From NCBI GenBank assembly GCA_019137255.1, contig WPDH01000174.1:1-64000 (forward strand): a stretch of 64,000 bases of DNA. The letters run 5' to 3'. Source of the stretch: Corinectria fuckeliana. Its lineage: Eukaryota > Ascomycota > Sordariomycetes > Hypocreales > Nectriaceae. The first letter of the stretch is position 1; every line of letters begins with the position of its first letter. The position numbers were made by a program, and so were the translations under genes. Positions 1 through 13,140 of this stretch are shown piece after piece. The notes beneath the pieces are model-generated. The model was not told the origin of the DNA and did no database searches. It saw only the letters and a program-made list of their open reading frames with translations.

Positions 1-180
1 ATATATATAATAAGATTATATAAGAGTATATTATATTAAGTAACTCTAATAAAAAAAAACTTAAAAATATTTAAAGATTAATTAATATATATAAAATAAG
101 GTTATATAAGAGTATATAAGGTTATATAAGCACACAGTATAAGATAACTCTAGCGAAATTTCCAAAAAAAGTTAATATGA
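1..180. repeat. AT-rich left flank
   Basis: Almost pure A/T sequence, rich in TpA, with an imperfect direct repeat (GTTATATAAGAGTATAT-like) near positions 14-30 and 103-120. It has no coding potential. The composition matches the right end of the window and is typical of repeat DNA mutated by RIP in ascomycetes. The change to ordinary composition occurs near 180. Confidence 0.6.
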
Positions 181-568
181 GACACCAGGCCCTATAGCCT
201 TCCGTAGTTGTTGCAGTGGGGCACGTCCGAAACGCGACAAGCTCTAATAAGGCAGCTAGTGAAGGTCTGTGCACCGTAGCTGAGCCTTTGGCCGTTGTTG
301 CTTCCGAAAACAGTGGTCTCGTCGTTCAGGCGCGAAGCTCCAATTTCTCTGCCTCACACTCAACGCTAAATTCGAACCTTTGTTCTTCACCATCACGCGC
401 CACCACGCAACACCCGGCAGCCTCGCACAGCCTCGTCTTCCAACTCTGCGTGCACGCGCTAGCGGACGACGAGAACTCCGTGCTGCGGATTCTTTCCCTC
501 CTTTCCCTCTCCAAACGCAGCTGCGGGAATGACGAGAGCCGCGCTGTTGACATAAACGATCCACGACC
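181..568 (+). promoter_or_regulatory. Upstream region and leader of the nucleoporin gene
   Basis: About 390 bases of balanced composition between the AT-rich flank and the nucleoporin start codon. It contains pyrimidine-rich stretches (for example 495-520) usual in fungal leaders and no distinct TATA box. Open frames here on both strands show no recognisable protein and are taken as chance. Confidence 0.4.
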
Positions 569-3500
569 ATGGCGGCCGCAGATGTGGACATCGGCTACAT
601 CGCAGGCCACCTCGGCCTCGACCAGCCCGTCCTGGGCACGCTGACGACTGAGCCGACCGTCGACCTTGTCATCATTCTTTTGCAGGCAGTGGCTGCGAAG
701 GCGCACGAGTTCGACACCCTCTACGCCGACAAGCTCCAGACTGACATCGAGCTGGAAAATGCCGTGCGGAGCTCCGAGACGCGGTCACAGACCTTCAAGG
801 CAACCGCAGACAAGGCCCTCAAGGATGTCGAAGAGGCCAGACAGCAATTGAAGGACGAAGGTAGGTACTCGCGGGGTGACCTGAAGCTAAAATGTTCCGT
901 TTACTGATTCTTTCTTCTCCACTTTAGAAACGAAGCGCCAGTCCGTCGACAACGAGCTACAAATCCTCAAGGCTAAGAAATCGGATCATGATGCCGAGGT
1001 CAAGGCCCTCAACGACAAGATCGAGACCCTCCAGTCGTCGAATCGAACCAACCTAAGCATCATCGAGTCCAATGACAAGCGCGACCAGACACTCACAGAA
1101 GAGTTGACGAAGCAACATCAGCGAAACGTCGAGCTTTCTCGTGAGGTCACGTCGCTCCAACAGTCTGAGCAGAACGCCAAGGGCCAACTCAGCAGCGCCA
1201 AGTACCGAGAGGAGTCTACACAGCAACAGCTCGACCTGGCCCGCAAGAACAGCGAGTGGCTCGAGAATGAGCTTAAGACCAAAAGTGAAGAGAGCCTAAA
1301 GTACAGAAAGGAGAAGGGCTCCCGTATTGCTGAGCTTCAACGACAAAATGAGGACATCCAATCGCAGGTCGATGCCCTCAAGCGAACCGAGCAGCAGCTT
1401 CGCGAACGACTTGATGCCATGCAAGCCAAGGCGGACGATGCTCTTGTCAAGATACAGAAGCAGGAGGGTTCTTTTGCTACAACGGTCGAGAGCTACAAGC
1501 AGGAACTAGAAGACCAGAGGCGACTGGTGGACATGTCCGACCAGCTGAGCAAGAAACACCAAGAGCGTGTGCGCGAGCTGGAGGCTGAAAAGGAGCGTCT
1601 CAAGGACAACTACGAGAACGAGATCCGACGCGTTCGAGTGGAACTGGAGCAGGAAAAACAGGCAGGAGTTGAGATGGAGGGGCGAATCCGTCAACTTGAG
1701 ACGGAAATCGATGAGCTTCAGGTACGACTCGAGCATGCTCCGCCGCCTGGGTCGGCACCGCAGACCCCCCGACCCAATGGATCCATGATCGGACGGGCTG
1801 CTTCTCCCTTCGGTACACCCGCCTCAATTCGCGGCAAGTCTGCCATCACAGCCACCCAGGCCATCGAGCAGTTGTATCAGGTCAAGGCCCAGTTGACTAG
1901 CGAGCGACGGAGGAACCAGCAGCTCTCCGAGGAGCTGGACAATATGATGACCGCTCTGGAAGCAAAAGCCCCCGAAATCCAGGACCTTCAAGCCGAATCA
2001 GAGACTCTCCGCAACGAGATAGCCCGCATGTCTGAGCTGTCTCAACAGAGCTTCGAGGAGCGCGATGTCTCTCGAAGGGCTGCTAGGAAGGCTGAGGGCG
2101 CTCTTGCCACTGCGCAGGCTGAGACCAAGATCTTGCGTACTCAACTGCGGGATCTCGGAACTCAGATCCAAATGCTTGTCTTCAACATTCATGCCCTCGA
2201 GAAAGGCGTGGATCAGCTCACGGACGAGGAGACGTTCCGACTCAAGCAGCTGGAGAAGGGCGAAATCTCCGAAGAGGTGCTTTCTGACCTGTCTGACACC
2301 CACCAATTCATTACGCAGAAACTGGTCGTGTTCAAAGATATCAAGTCCCTGCAGGCCAAGAACGAGGAGCTTATGCGCATCACCCGAGAGCTCGCAGACC
2401 AGTTGGAGAGTGAAGAAGCACTGGCTGTGAAGCACCAAGCCAAGGAGGACCACGACATGGTCGAGAAGCTCCAGCAGGAGCTTGCGCACATGACTGAGGA
2501 GGCTAAGTCCATTAAGAACACAATGGAAAGCTACAAGATGGAGCGAGACATGTTCCGACGTCTCTTGCAGCAGCGAGGTACGAACGGGGATGAGGCATCC
2601 TTGATGCGAAGCTCTCTGGATGGCAGTGGACGTCTGCCCTTGGCTAGCATCGAAGCCGGAGAGCAAGCCGAGGCTTTGAATGAGGCGCTGCGTAAACTGC
2701 AGGCCGAATACGACAGCTTCCGGGATGCGCAGGATGGTGTGCGCAAGGACATGCGCGACCAGGTCAGCAGCCTTACGTCCGAGAAGAACGCGCTACAGAC
2801 CGAGAACGTGAAGTTGCACGGCGACGTGCGAATTGGAGACGAGCGACGCGAGATGCTTAATAGCAACTACCTCGCTCTCCAGAGCGAGAACCGGGAGCTG
2901 CAAAAGCGAAGCCAGACCCTCTCCGAGAATGCGGCCAAACAAGACATTCGAACTCAGCAAGTTGCCGAGGAGCTCATCGAGGCTAAGGGCTTACTCGACA
3001 GCATGCGGAACGAAACTGCCAACCTTAAGGCCGAGAAGAAGCTGTGGAAGGATATTCAAGACCGACTGAGCAAGGATAACGAGAGCCTGATTGAGGAGAA
3101 GAATCGACTAAACAATCTCCTTGCCACCCAGCAGTCGCTCGAGAACGAACGAAACCTGGGAGAATCCGAAGCCCGACGGAAGGCCCAGTCTCGAATTGAA
3201 ACTCTTGAACAGGAACTGAGCGACACCCAACGAAAGCTGTCCTATGAAGCGGAGGAGACCAAGAAGCTGCAGCTCAGGAAGGAGTATGAGGCGAAGGAAG
3301 CCCAGAAACGGATTGATGAGCTCATGGCTAGTCTGAGCCAGATTCGGGAAGAGCACGTGGGTATCAAGACCAGCAGAGACCACCTACAAGCTCGAGTCGA
3401 TGAGTTGGCTGTTGAGCTGAGGAATGCCGAGGAGCGAGCTGGTCGTCTCCAACCCCGACCTACTCCTCGACTCGGCACTGCTGCAGAGGTCAATGAACAA

Positions 3501-6500
3501 CAGCAACAACTTGAAGCTGAAGTTCAAGAACTCAACATTGAGATCTCTGATCTCAAACGTGATCTGGACATGGCCAAGACTCACCTGGAGAATGCCAAGG
3601 CTCAGGCTGAGCAGTACAAGGAGCTGAGCCAGGCGAACGAGGAGGCCTTGGAGGACCTTCGGGCATCTCAAGACCAATACCGTCAAGAGACGGAGGCGCT
3701 CATTGAGGAGAAGGACATCAAGATCAAAGAACTTAGCCACCGAATTGAGGACATGTCTACCGAATTGTCTCGATCTAACACCGAGCTCTCGAGTCTACGG
3801 GATTCTCAGGGAGAAGTTGCGCGGAGGTACGAAGACGAGAAGGCAATTCTCGAGGAGGAGGTCACCCGGTTGAAGGAGGAGAGTGCTCGGCACTTGGAGG
3901 CAACGAGGTATCATCAACAAGATCTCCGTGCACAGGCCGAGATCGCCACAAAAGCGCAACAAGATTATGAGCAAGAGCTTGTTAAACATGCTGAGGCTGC
4001 CAAACTTGTCCAGCAGCTTAGGGCTGAACACAACCAGCTCAAGAGCGAGGCAGCATCTCTGAGAAGCGAGGCAGAGTCTGCCAAGGTGACTCTCGCTCAG
4101 AGCGAGACTTCTTGGGAGGATCGTCGACAGCAGCTAGAGCAAGAGATGGCCGAGCTTAAGACCAGGCGAGAGGATGTCAATGCGCAGAACAAGCTGCTCC
4201 ACCAACAACTGGAAGGCCTTACTACGCAGGTTGCAACGCTGCAGCAGAAGCGTAGCGACAATGACGAAGACGTTGATGAGAGGATGTCTCCTGTTCCGAT
4301 TGGAGATGCTACCGAAGGCCTTCGTGAACTCAACAGCTATCTCCGCCGCGAGAAGGAGATCCTCGAGGTCCAATACGACTTGAAGACTGGAGAGGCCAAA
4401 CGACTACAGCAACAGCTCGAGTATACCCAATCGCAACTTGATGAAGCACGTCTCAAGCTTGACCAGGAGCGCACCCAGACAGCCCAGAGCGGCCGAACCT
4501 CGATGACTCATCAGGACCTGATGGAAAAGTTGAATGAGCTTAACCTCTACCGCGAGAGCAGCATGACTCTCCGGAACGAGAACCAGCAGCTCAAGGATCA
4601 GATTGTGGAAAAGAGCCAGAAGATTGAAGAGATGGAGGCCAAGGTGCAGCCGCTCGAAGCCGAAATTGATACCCTAAATACTCAGAAGTCCTTCTTGGAG
4701 GACGAGATCAAGCAGATTCAGGAAGACCGCGACCGATGGCAGAAGCGAACCGAGGGCATTCTCACCAAGTATGGTCGTGTTGATCCTGCTGAGATGGAGC
4801 AGCTGAAGGAGAACATAACTAGCCTGGAGGCGGAGCGTGATGCCCTGAAGGAAGGCGAGCAGCCACTCAAAGCTAAGGTCATTGAGCTCGAGGCCACCTT
4901 GGAGACGGAGCGCATCGGCTGGGCCACGACTCGTGGCAAGCTGGTTGACCAGTTCAAGGAGCGGTCGAGGAAGATCACCGGCGAGCGAAATGAGGCTATT
5001 CAACGAGCCAACCAGCTACAAGAGACCTTGGACAAAGCCAACGGAGACCTTGAAGGTGTCAAGATCCAAGTGGAGGAGTCAGGTCAACAGAAGTCGGAGC
5101 TTGAACGACAAATCCAGAACTTCGCCAAGGAGGTGGAGGAACTCCGACAACAAGCCCAGGCTGCTCAGGTCACCCAGGCTACCCAGCCCTCCTCCGCAAC
5201 CCCCCAGCCAGCTGAGGCATCCGCGTCCGCAGAGGTAGTCTCACAGCTAGAGCAACAGCTGGCCAATGCCCAAAAGGAGCTCGAGGCTGTCAATGCCCAG
5301 AAGCTTGGAGCCGAGCAGCGACTCGAGACGCTTCGGGTTGAGTTGCAAGGCGTTGTGTCTGATCGAGACGAAGCCACCAAGAAGCTGCAAGAAGCTGCCC
5401 AGACTAGCCAGGCTGCTCCTCAGCCGACTGACCAGGCCCCCACTACTACCGCCCTTACCGAAGTTGCAGAGGTTGCAGTAGAGACCACGGCTCCTGCTGT
5501 GTCTGAAGAGGAGAAGAAGGCGTTGGAGGAGAAGGTTGCGTGCGCTGAGGCCAAGGCAGCCGAGTTTGAACAAAAGGCCGCAGAAATCGAGACGAAGATC
5601 CAGCAGACTGTCAAGGAACGTTCAGACAGGATGCGGGACACATTGAACAACAAGCTCAAGGAGACCAGGGCCAAGATGGAGGACGAGTACAAGCGAAAGG
5701 ACGAGGACCTCAAGCTCAAGTTTGAGCAAGAGAAACAGATTTGGCTTGCCGAGAATCCTACAGCCAAACTTGCGGCCGAGGCGCCTGTTGCTAGTGACCA
5801 ACCTCCGACTACTCCTGCGAAGGCCGAGGCACCCGCCGTCCCTGCGACCCCAGCTTCGGCTGGGCCTGTGGACCTATCCCAGCTTGACGACGCTCGCATG
5901 CGCCAGTTCCTGTCCACGAACGCGACTGTTAAGAATATTGTGGCAGCAAACATCAAGAAGAAGCTCGAGGTGGAGAGTGCCAAGCTGAGGGCGGATCTGG
6001 AGACGACTCTCAAGAACGAATACGACACAAAGATAACATCGGCGAGGGAGCAAGCACAGCTTATGGAGTCCAAGAAGTCTACCTTGCGGATCAACATGGC
6101 CGAGAACAAGTTGAGGAACACCCAGGCGAAGATAGGTGTCGTGGAGAAAGCCGCAGCCGAGACGCCTCAGAAACCCGTCATCGAGGTTTGGGAGGTTGCG
6201 AAGATGACGCAGGCCCCCCCTGCAACTCCAGCAGCTCCGAAGCCGACGCCCGCTAGACAGAGCTCAGTCGCTGGGGTGCCTCCATCGCCATCACCAGCAA
6301 CGCCTGCTGCTAAGGCTTCTCAAGCCCAGGGAACTCCAGCCACCACAGCTACGCCCGCGACATCGGAACAACCGAAGCCAGCCCCAACCGGGCACAATGC
6401 GACGAGAGGAGTTCCTGCACCCAAGACCAATAATCCATTCGCTGTCTCCACAAACGCGGCTAGCTCAGAAGCGCTAAACCCCTTCGTATCGAACGCTGAG

Positions 6501-6869
6501 GGAGCGACAGCGACAGTGACGCCGACGGCCCAACCCGAACAGCAACAGAAACACCAGACGCCGCAGCAGCAAACCCAACAACAACAGCACCAACTGCCGC
6601 AGCTGCCGCCACCTGTGCGATCAAGTATTCCCATGCCCCGCGGTGGCGGCCGAGGCCGAGGCGGCGCTTACGTGCCACCGGGCCAGCGAACGGCGAGTGG
6701 AAACCAGGAAGGTGGAGCACCACATGCTGGTCGCGGAGGACGAGGCGGAGCCAGAGGTGGACGTGCTTCGCTCAACCCCGTGGCGGGAGACTTCCAGCCT
6801 GGCAACAAGCGACCGAGAGGAGACTCGGAGGTCGGCGGAGGAGCTAAGAGGGCAAGAGGAGCACACTGA
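569..6869 (+). CDS. Nuclear pore basket protein, MLP1/Tpr family
   Basis: Two exons, 569-860 and 928-6869, joined over a 67-bp intron (GTAGGT...TTTAG), give 2077 residues, the usual size for fungal Mlp1/Tpr. The start has a good context (CGACCATGG). Nearly all of residues 1 to about 1600 are heptad-rich, Glu/Lys/Gln-rich coiled coil, broken by short Pro-rich inserts. The tail is Ala/Pro/Thr/Gln-rich with two NPF motifs and ends in RGG-type repeats (RGGGRGRGG, GRGGRGGARGG) and basic KRPRG/KRARG clusters that suit RNA binding and nuclear import. Family members form the filaments of the nuclear basket and take part in mRNP quality control and export. The assignment rests on size, coiled-coil architecture and the RGG/basic tail. 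It lies in tandem with Mak5 downstream, 694 bp apart. Confidence 0.9.
861..927 (+). other. Intron of the nucleoporin gene
   Basis: GTAGGT donor, CTGAT-type branch region near 903 and TTTAG acceptor. Removing 67 bases joins codon 97 to the long second exon with the coiled-coil frame intact. Confidence 0.85.
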
Positions 6870-7563
6870 CGAAGTAGTCTGTCTTGGGTGGATGGGATGA
6901 GAGGGAATGACGATGGCATATCCAGGATGTATTACAAGTATGTACTCGTATTTGCAGTGATGGCAAACGCAGCCGGCAAAGGGAACAGGAAAGGGAAGGC
7001 GTGGCAATGGGACAGTACTCGAGCATTTGTACCTTTTCTCGGGGCTCCTTTGACAGAAGACAAAAATATTATTTTCCTTGGTTGTTTAATAGGTACTGGA
7101 TGTATTGTTCAAAGAAGTTTAGTGCTATTATGTGAGAATCAGACATGATTTTTCAAGTAACATCAGTCAGTTAGTGTATGATGTACATGCTGTCAATTCT
7201 TGGAGAATTCCGGGTTTGCGATCCTTGATCTAGGCAGGTCGGCCAACGCGTGCTTCTCACTTGACTTTTCTGCGTAGTTCAGAAGTCGTCTTGGAAATGG
7301 CTGTACATTAAACAACCTCGTCTTCTTGTTGATGTGGATCGAGGCTGGGGATCGGCGACAACTTTTGCCGATAAGCGATAAGGATAAGCAAAGGAAAAAA
7401 AAACCACCTCCCTCACCAACTTCGGGAGCTTTAGACTTATCCCACTATCAGCCAGCACTGCCGACGGAGTTGGATCGTGTGACGAACCGACGCACGACAA
7501 AACCACGAGACCAAATCCTGCACCAACAACTCGCCCTATAATAGGCAACGTCAAGGTTGTCCA
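6870..7563 (+). other. Intergenic region, nucleoporin 3' end to Mak5 promoter
   Basis: About 690 bases without a supportable gene. The first part is T-rich and suits a 3' UTR. Bases 7340-7420 contain an A-rich run (AAAGGAAAAAAAAACC) upstream of the Mak5 start. Nothing else is recognised. Confidence 0.4.
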
Positions 7564-10055
7564 ATGGGCCCCCCATCCAAGAAGCGCAAGCTTCCCAACT
7601 CAGCCGGCCCCGCCCCGAAGCGCACCAAGAACTCGAAGCCGCAGCCTCGAAAGACGAAGAAAGGCAGCAACAGCAATAGCGAGGGCACCCGCCGGGCCGT
7701 CGACGCTACTTCGCTTACGTGGCAAGCGGTGGACGTGGAGGAGTTTGGAGGACTCGAGGTGATTGAGGGCGTGGATGTGGTGCGGCATGGGGATCAAGTG
7801 AAGTTTTTGGTAGCTTCGGAGCAAGACAAGAAACAACAAGTAGCGAGCGACAATAAGGACGACGACAAGAACACCGATCGCGACACCAAGAATGGCGGGG
7901 ACTCTTTTGAAGGATTTGGCGACGACGCTGTGGAGGGCGGGCGTGTCGATACCGACAAAGCTGGCAGTGGTCAAGCTGGCCTGGAGAGCAAGGACGCTCC
8001 GACAAAGGGTAAGGGCAAGGCTAAGGCCAAGGAAGACGGGAAGACGGCAGACAAGGACGCAAAGAACAAGAACAAGAACAAGAACAAGAACAAAAACAAA
8101 AACAAGCTGGACTCCAACGACGACGACGACGCCCTGGCAAAGGCCCAGGAAGACGTACAAAAGTCCGCTACACAAGGCAACGCGTTCGATGCGCTGGCCG
8201 ACGCGCAAGAAGAAGACGAAGACGTCGACATGGCTGCCTGGGTTCCGCTGAACCTGTCGCCGGCCATCATGGCCTCCCTGGCCCGGCTCAAATTCGACAA
8301 GCCAACGCTGATCCAGGAGAAGGCGATCCCCGAGATTGCGGCCGGCGAGGACGTCATCGGCAAGGCGCAGACGGGTTCCGGAAAGACGCTCGCCTTTGGC
8401 ATCCCCATGGTGGAGCGGTGGCTGGAGATGAACGAGGGGCGCGAAGACGTCAAGAAGACGGGCCCCATAGCGGTGGTGCTCAGCCCGACGCGTGAGTTGG
8501 CGAAGCAGCTGGGCGACCATCTGGTCTCGCTGTGCGAAGGCCTGCCGAACGCTCCGTGGGTGTGCGTCGTGACGGGCGGCCTGAGCATCCACAAGCAGCA
8601 GCGCCAGCTGGAGAAGGCGGATATCGTGATTGGCACGCCTGGACGTCTGTGGGAGGTCCTGAGCGGAGACATGGCGCTCCAGGATTCGTTTGCCAAGATC
8701 CGGTTCCTGGTGGTGGACGAGGCGGACAGGCTGTTCAAGGTGGGCCAGTTCAAAGAAGCCCAGGACATCATCGGCGCGCTGGACAAGCGGGCTCCCGAGG
8801 CAAACTACGACAGCGACGAGGAGAGTGACGGGGACGAGGACGAGGACAACGAGGACGATCCGGTTTCGACTCGACAGACGCTCGTCTTCTCGGCTACGTT
8901 CGACAAGGACCTGCAGACGAAGCTAGCTGGCACGGGCAAGGCCAAGAGCGCAGGCAAGAAGAAGGGCAAAGGCAAGGGCAAGGGCAGGGATGAGCCGGAC
9001 GAAGAGCTGAACAAGATGGCGTACCTGATGAAGTGTCTCAAGTTCCGGCGCGAGCCCAAGTTCATCGACGTCAACCCGGTCAGCTCGATGGCGTCGGGGC
9101 TTCGCGAGGGACTGATTGAGTGCGGTGCCATGGAGAAGGTGAGCTCCTCTTGATTCTCGGTGCTCCATGGTGAGTGCGACAACTAACGAACATGGTCTAG
9201 GATCTCTACCTGTATACCGTGCTGCTGCTCAACCCCGGCCGGCGCACCCTCGTCTTCACCAATTCCATCTCAGCCGTGCGCCGCCTCACGCCGCTGCTGG
9301 CCAACCTCAACCTGACGGTGCTCCCCCTGCACTCGCAGATGGCGCAGAAGGCGCGTCTCCGGTCGCTGGAGCGCTTCACCGCCTCGCGCAACGCCATCCT
9401 CATCGCCACCGACGTCGCGGCGCGCGGCCTGGACATCAAGGAGGTCGACCAGGTGCTGCACTACCACGTGCCCCGCGCAGCCGACACGTACATCCACCGC
9501 TCCGGGCGCACGGCGCGCGGCGACCGCAGCGGCACCAGCATCATGCTCTGCGCGCCCGACGAGGTGATGCCCACGCGCCGGCTCGCGGGCAAGGTGCACG
9601 AGCGGCGCGGCGCCAAGCGCGAGCACTTCATCCAGACGCTGCCCATGGACCCCAAGATGGCGTCGCGCCTGAAGCCCCGCGTCGCGCTGGCCAAGAAGCT
9701 CGCCGACACGGTGCTGGCCAAGGAGAAGGCCCACAGCGACGACAAGTGGATGCGCAACGCCGCCGACGAGCTGGGCGTCGACTACGACGAGGACGACCTG
9801 GAGGCCGCGAGGAAGGGCAAGGGCGGCCGCGGCGGCGGGAGGATGCAGAAGGAGGCCGAAGCGCGCGGCCTGACCAAGGCCGAGATGGGCGCCATGCGGG
9901 CGCAGCTGCGCGAGGAGCTGAGTCGCAGGGTGAATCTGGGCGTGAGCGAGCGCTACGTGACGGGCGGGAGGGTGGACATGGCGGCCTTGCTGAAGGAGGG
10001 TGCTACGGGGGGAGTGTTTCTGGGGAATACGGATGCGTTGGGATTTGACCTGTGA
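7564..10055 (+). CDS. MAK5: DEAD-box ATP-dependent RNA helicase, Mak5/DDX24 type
   Basis: Exons 7564-9138 and 9201-10055 around a 62-bp intron (GTGAGC...CTAG with an ACTAAC branch site) give 809 residues. The order is: basic N-terminal region (PSKKRK, nuclear signal), acidic/lysine-rich linker with a (KN)n run, then the helicase core. Q-motif region begins near 235, motif I AQTGSGKT near 267, PTRELA, TPGR, DEAD near 382, SAT near 441, then in the second lobe LVFTNS, ATDVAARGLD and HRSGRTARG. The linker between DEAD and SAT is long and acidic, and a lysine-rich insert (KKKGKGKGKG) follows SAT, both features of Mak5/DDX24. The protein acts in the nucleolus in 60S ribosomal subunit assembly. All catalytic motifs are intact. 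It converges with the P450 gene, leaving only 228 bp between stop codons. Confidence 0.92.
8063..8106 (+). repeat. AAGAAC hexamer repeat inside Mak5
   Basis: Tandem AAGAAC/AAAAAC units encode an alternating Lys-Asn run of about 14 residues in the linker before the helicase core. It is in frame and probably length-variable between strains. Confidence 0.8.
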
Positions 10056-10283
10056 GGTGAGGGTCGAGATGAGAGAGGTATGTTCGACGTTGGCGAGGAG
10101 GAGACTGGATGAGAGATGTTGGGTGTTGAAGAAAAGGTATATATAGCTAAATGTACATTCCGCATTATCCAAGGCAGCACGCCCAACGCCACGCCATTAT
10201 CCAACGAACCAAAACACGATTCACATACACCGCAGAACATCCTGAACAAGACCCGGAAACCCGAAGACCCGAATACCTAACGA

Positions 10284-12087
10284 TCAGGCCGTCCCCTGCC
10301 TCCGGCGGATCTCGACGCAGGCATCCAGGGGCGGGATGATGGTAGCGCCAAACCACTGGGGCTGGGGCCGCTGCGGAATCATCTTGATGTCATATTTGAG
10401 CAGGATGGCGGCCATGATGAGCTTGAGCTCGTACGCGACGAAGAAGCGGCCGGGGCTGTAATCGGGGGTCAGTATCGTGCTCTTGCTAGACCAACGGTCT
10501 TATACAGCAACAGGACAGAGGCAATCAATCACTTACCACGCGTGTCTTCCGTGGCCGAAGGCGAGGTGCCGGTCGCTCGTCGTCACCATGCCAAACCCCC
10601 TCGCCCTCGCACCATCCTCGGGCTTCTCCAGCCGCTCCTCGTCGGTCTTCTGCTCCCACGCCTCGCGGACCCGCGAATAGCGCCAGGGATCGTAGCCCTG
10701 GGCGCCGGGATACAGATCCTCGTCGTGGTGCGTGCCCTCTAGGTTGACCGTGACGAAGGCGCCGTGGGGCAGCGTCCAGCCGAGCGTGGGGTTGCGCAGG
10801 CCCTCGCGCGCAACCACCTGGCGCTCGACGAGGGTGGCGGCGAAGTTGCTGAGGCGCTGCGACTCGCGGATGGACGAGTCGACGCGGACAAGCGCGGCGA
10901 GGTCGGCCTTGGTCCAGTGGCCGGAGGGGGGCTTGTGGGCGGCGAGCTCGTCACGGAGGGCATCGAGGACGCCGTCTTCTGGGCGCGTGGCGAGGACGTC
11001 GAGCATCCAGGACTGGCCGGTGAGGGCCGTGGTGTGGATGGCAGCGAACTCGATGGGCAGCATGCGCTTCGAGATGACAGCCGGGTCAAGCTCGAAGCTG
11101 TTGCGCTCGAGGCGGGCGAGCCGGATGTCCCAGGTAATGAAGTCCTCCGGGGGCATCCAGTCCCTGTACTCCGGGTTGCCGAGGTCCTTCTGCTCCATGT
11201 CGTGCAGGCGCCGCTGGATGGTGGGCAGGACGAAGCGGCTTGCGGCGCGCCAGTGCAGCCAGTTGGGGACGGCGAGCAGGCGGCCGACGAGCGGGTGCAG
11301 CACTTGCGGGAACATGTTGAGCAGGAAGCTGTTGCGGATGACGTCGTCGGTGAAGGCGACCATGGCCTTGAGGAAGCCCTCTTCGCGGCAGACGGGCTCG
11401 CCGACGAGCAGGCGGTTGGTGACGCGGGGGACGATGGCGAGCCACAGGTCCCAGATGTTGGTCGTCTTCCACGTCTCCGTGTCGGTTCCCAGCACGTCGT
11501 CCACGGCGGCCTTGGCCTCGTCCTCGACGCCCGGGATCAGGCCCGACAGGTGGCGCGCCAGGTACTTGTGCATGGCGCGGTTGGCGAAGGCATCGCGGTC
11601 GAGGTCGTGGCCGAGGAAGTTGTACGGCGAGTGGAGGATGTGGCTGTGGGCGTGGTCGGCCGAGAGCACCTTGTCGGGTTGGTCCATCATCCAGGCGATC
11701 TGGGAGCGCGGGAGGATGACGTCGTCGGGGCGGGAGATGGACGTGGGTGCGACGAAGGCGACGTCGTTTTTGCCGTACTAATCATGGGTGTTAGTCATGA
11801 TGAAGGCATCACGAACACTACACGTCAGTTTGCAGCTATACCCTTTGGTACCCTTCTTGGATCCAGCCCCGGTGCTGGGTAAAGTACTGGAGGCTGTTCC
11901 GCACCTTGGCCAGCCAGCCGCCGCCGCCGGAGCCCATCCACGGAATGCCCTTTGGGTACCGAGGCTGCGTGGCCGTGTCGAAGACGAAGGATGCGAGGAG
12001 GAAGAGGAAGCCATAGCCGAGGACTCGGGTCCAGGTGAGGGAGGAGAGGAGGACGGAGAGGAGCGAGGAGGCGTTGTGCTGGGTCAT
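10284..12087 (-). CDS. Membrane-bound cytochrome P450 monooxygenase
   Basis: Exons (minus strand) 12087-11842, 11777-10537 and 10455-10284 give 552 residues. Intron 1 (64 bp) has a GTATAG donor, an ACTAAC branch site and a TTAG acceptor; intron 2 (81 bp) has GTAAGT and CAG. The start is the ATG at 12087. An N-terminal hydrophobic helix (about residues 22-40) anchors the protein in the ER and is followed by a Pro-rich hinge. The haem-binding loop FGHGRHACPGR lies at about 489-499 with the ligand Cys at 496, split by intron 2. The FGHGRHACPGRFF context and the C-terminal PPLD...IRRR pattern resemble fungal secondary-metabolism P450s of the ent-kaurene-oxidase-like group. The I-helix segment (FAAIHTTALTGQ) fits that group too. 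No terpene or polyketide synthase is nearby, so substrate is unknown and a stand-alone detoxification role is possible. Confidence 0.9.
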
Positions 12088-13140
12088 GATTGCGTTACCG
12101 AAGATGGAGGCGGTCAATTAATTGGCTTCTCTTGACGGTAGGGTAGGGCAGCTGTTTAACTGTTCAAACAACAGCTCGCAGTCGCAGTCTAACGGGAGGA
12201 GGAGGAGAAGGAGGAGGAGGAGTGGAGGAAGGGGGATGGTGCAGGTGATGTTGATAGAGAGTGCTGCTGACGGCACTAAGAAAGCTGACTAGAACGCAGC
12301 TGGTAAGACGTTGTCATGGGCTGGCTATCAGCGCAAGCAGCTGTCCAGCTCAACAGAAGGAAGCAATACTAAACACAAAAGAAAAGAAAAGATAGAGATA
12401 AAGAAAGAGGTGGTGATGGGGAAAAGCCCAAGAGTTTCTCCTCAGTTTCAGAAACGGTAACGCCCCCCCCCCTCGTCTGTTGGTGTTTGAGCCAAGGTGA
12501 AGAATGACGACATGCATCCAATCGCTGGGCAGACATGTGAGACTTTGTTCCAGGGGACCTGTTGGGCTTAGATTAGTATGTTTCTGGTAAGGCCTGATGA
12601 GCGCTTCTCACCAATTGCCGTCTTGCCTTTTCAATCGGGGCAGTGGAGATTCTGGGGACGAAGAGACACAGGGGGCCCTTTTTTGCTTCGCAATTGTTGT
12701 CGTTCTGTTCACGTTTACTCTTCCCACCCGCTAGTCTGAAGCATTATGTCGAATCCATTGATAGTCTTGAAGATACTGCCAAGCTTTTTGCTTGCGCTGG
12801 CGTTTACGCCGAGACCGGAGCAGTCCATGCTTGGATGTATAATTCATAGACATCGGCGCGCATAGGCCGCATGCGCTCCTCATCCTCGCCACACTGGAAA
12901 ATAACTTTTGGTACTCGAGAGGCTAGGGGAGACAGCTCATAGACCAGATTAAAACCAAGCTTGTTGGAAAATCAAAATTCCTGCAATTGCTTCAATGGCC
13001 GAAGCAGAAGCTGGCTAGCTTGTACCAACTGTGATAGTGGGCATACCTTCAAGTTTTCTCACCAGTTGTGCCGACCTGGTTGAATGCACGACTAGGACTT
13101 GGAGGTGACGAGAACGGCGGCCCCTGCCCTAAGGCCCTCC
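12088..13140. other. Intergenic region upstream of the P450
   Basis: About 1 kb with no supportable gene. It contains a GA/GGA-rich stretch at 12194-12235 and a C9-10 homopolymer near 12462-12473. The short open frames are unconvincing. It should hold the P450 promoter (minus strand) and the nuclease 3' end. Confidence 0.4.

Noticed and set aside
10284..12087. P450 as part of a secondary-metabolite cluster
   Set aside because: The neighbours are a ribosome-assembly helicase and a DNA-repair nuclease; there is no synthase, transporter or cluster regulator nearby.
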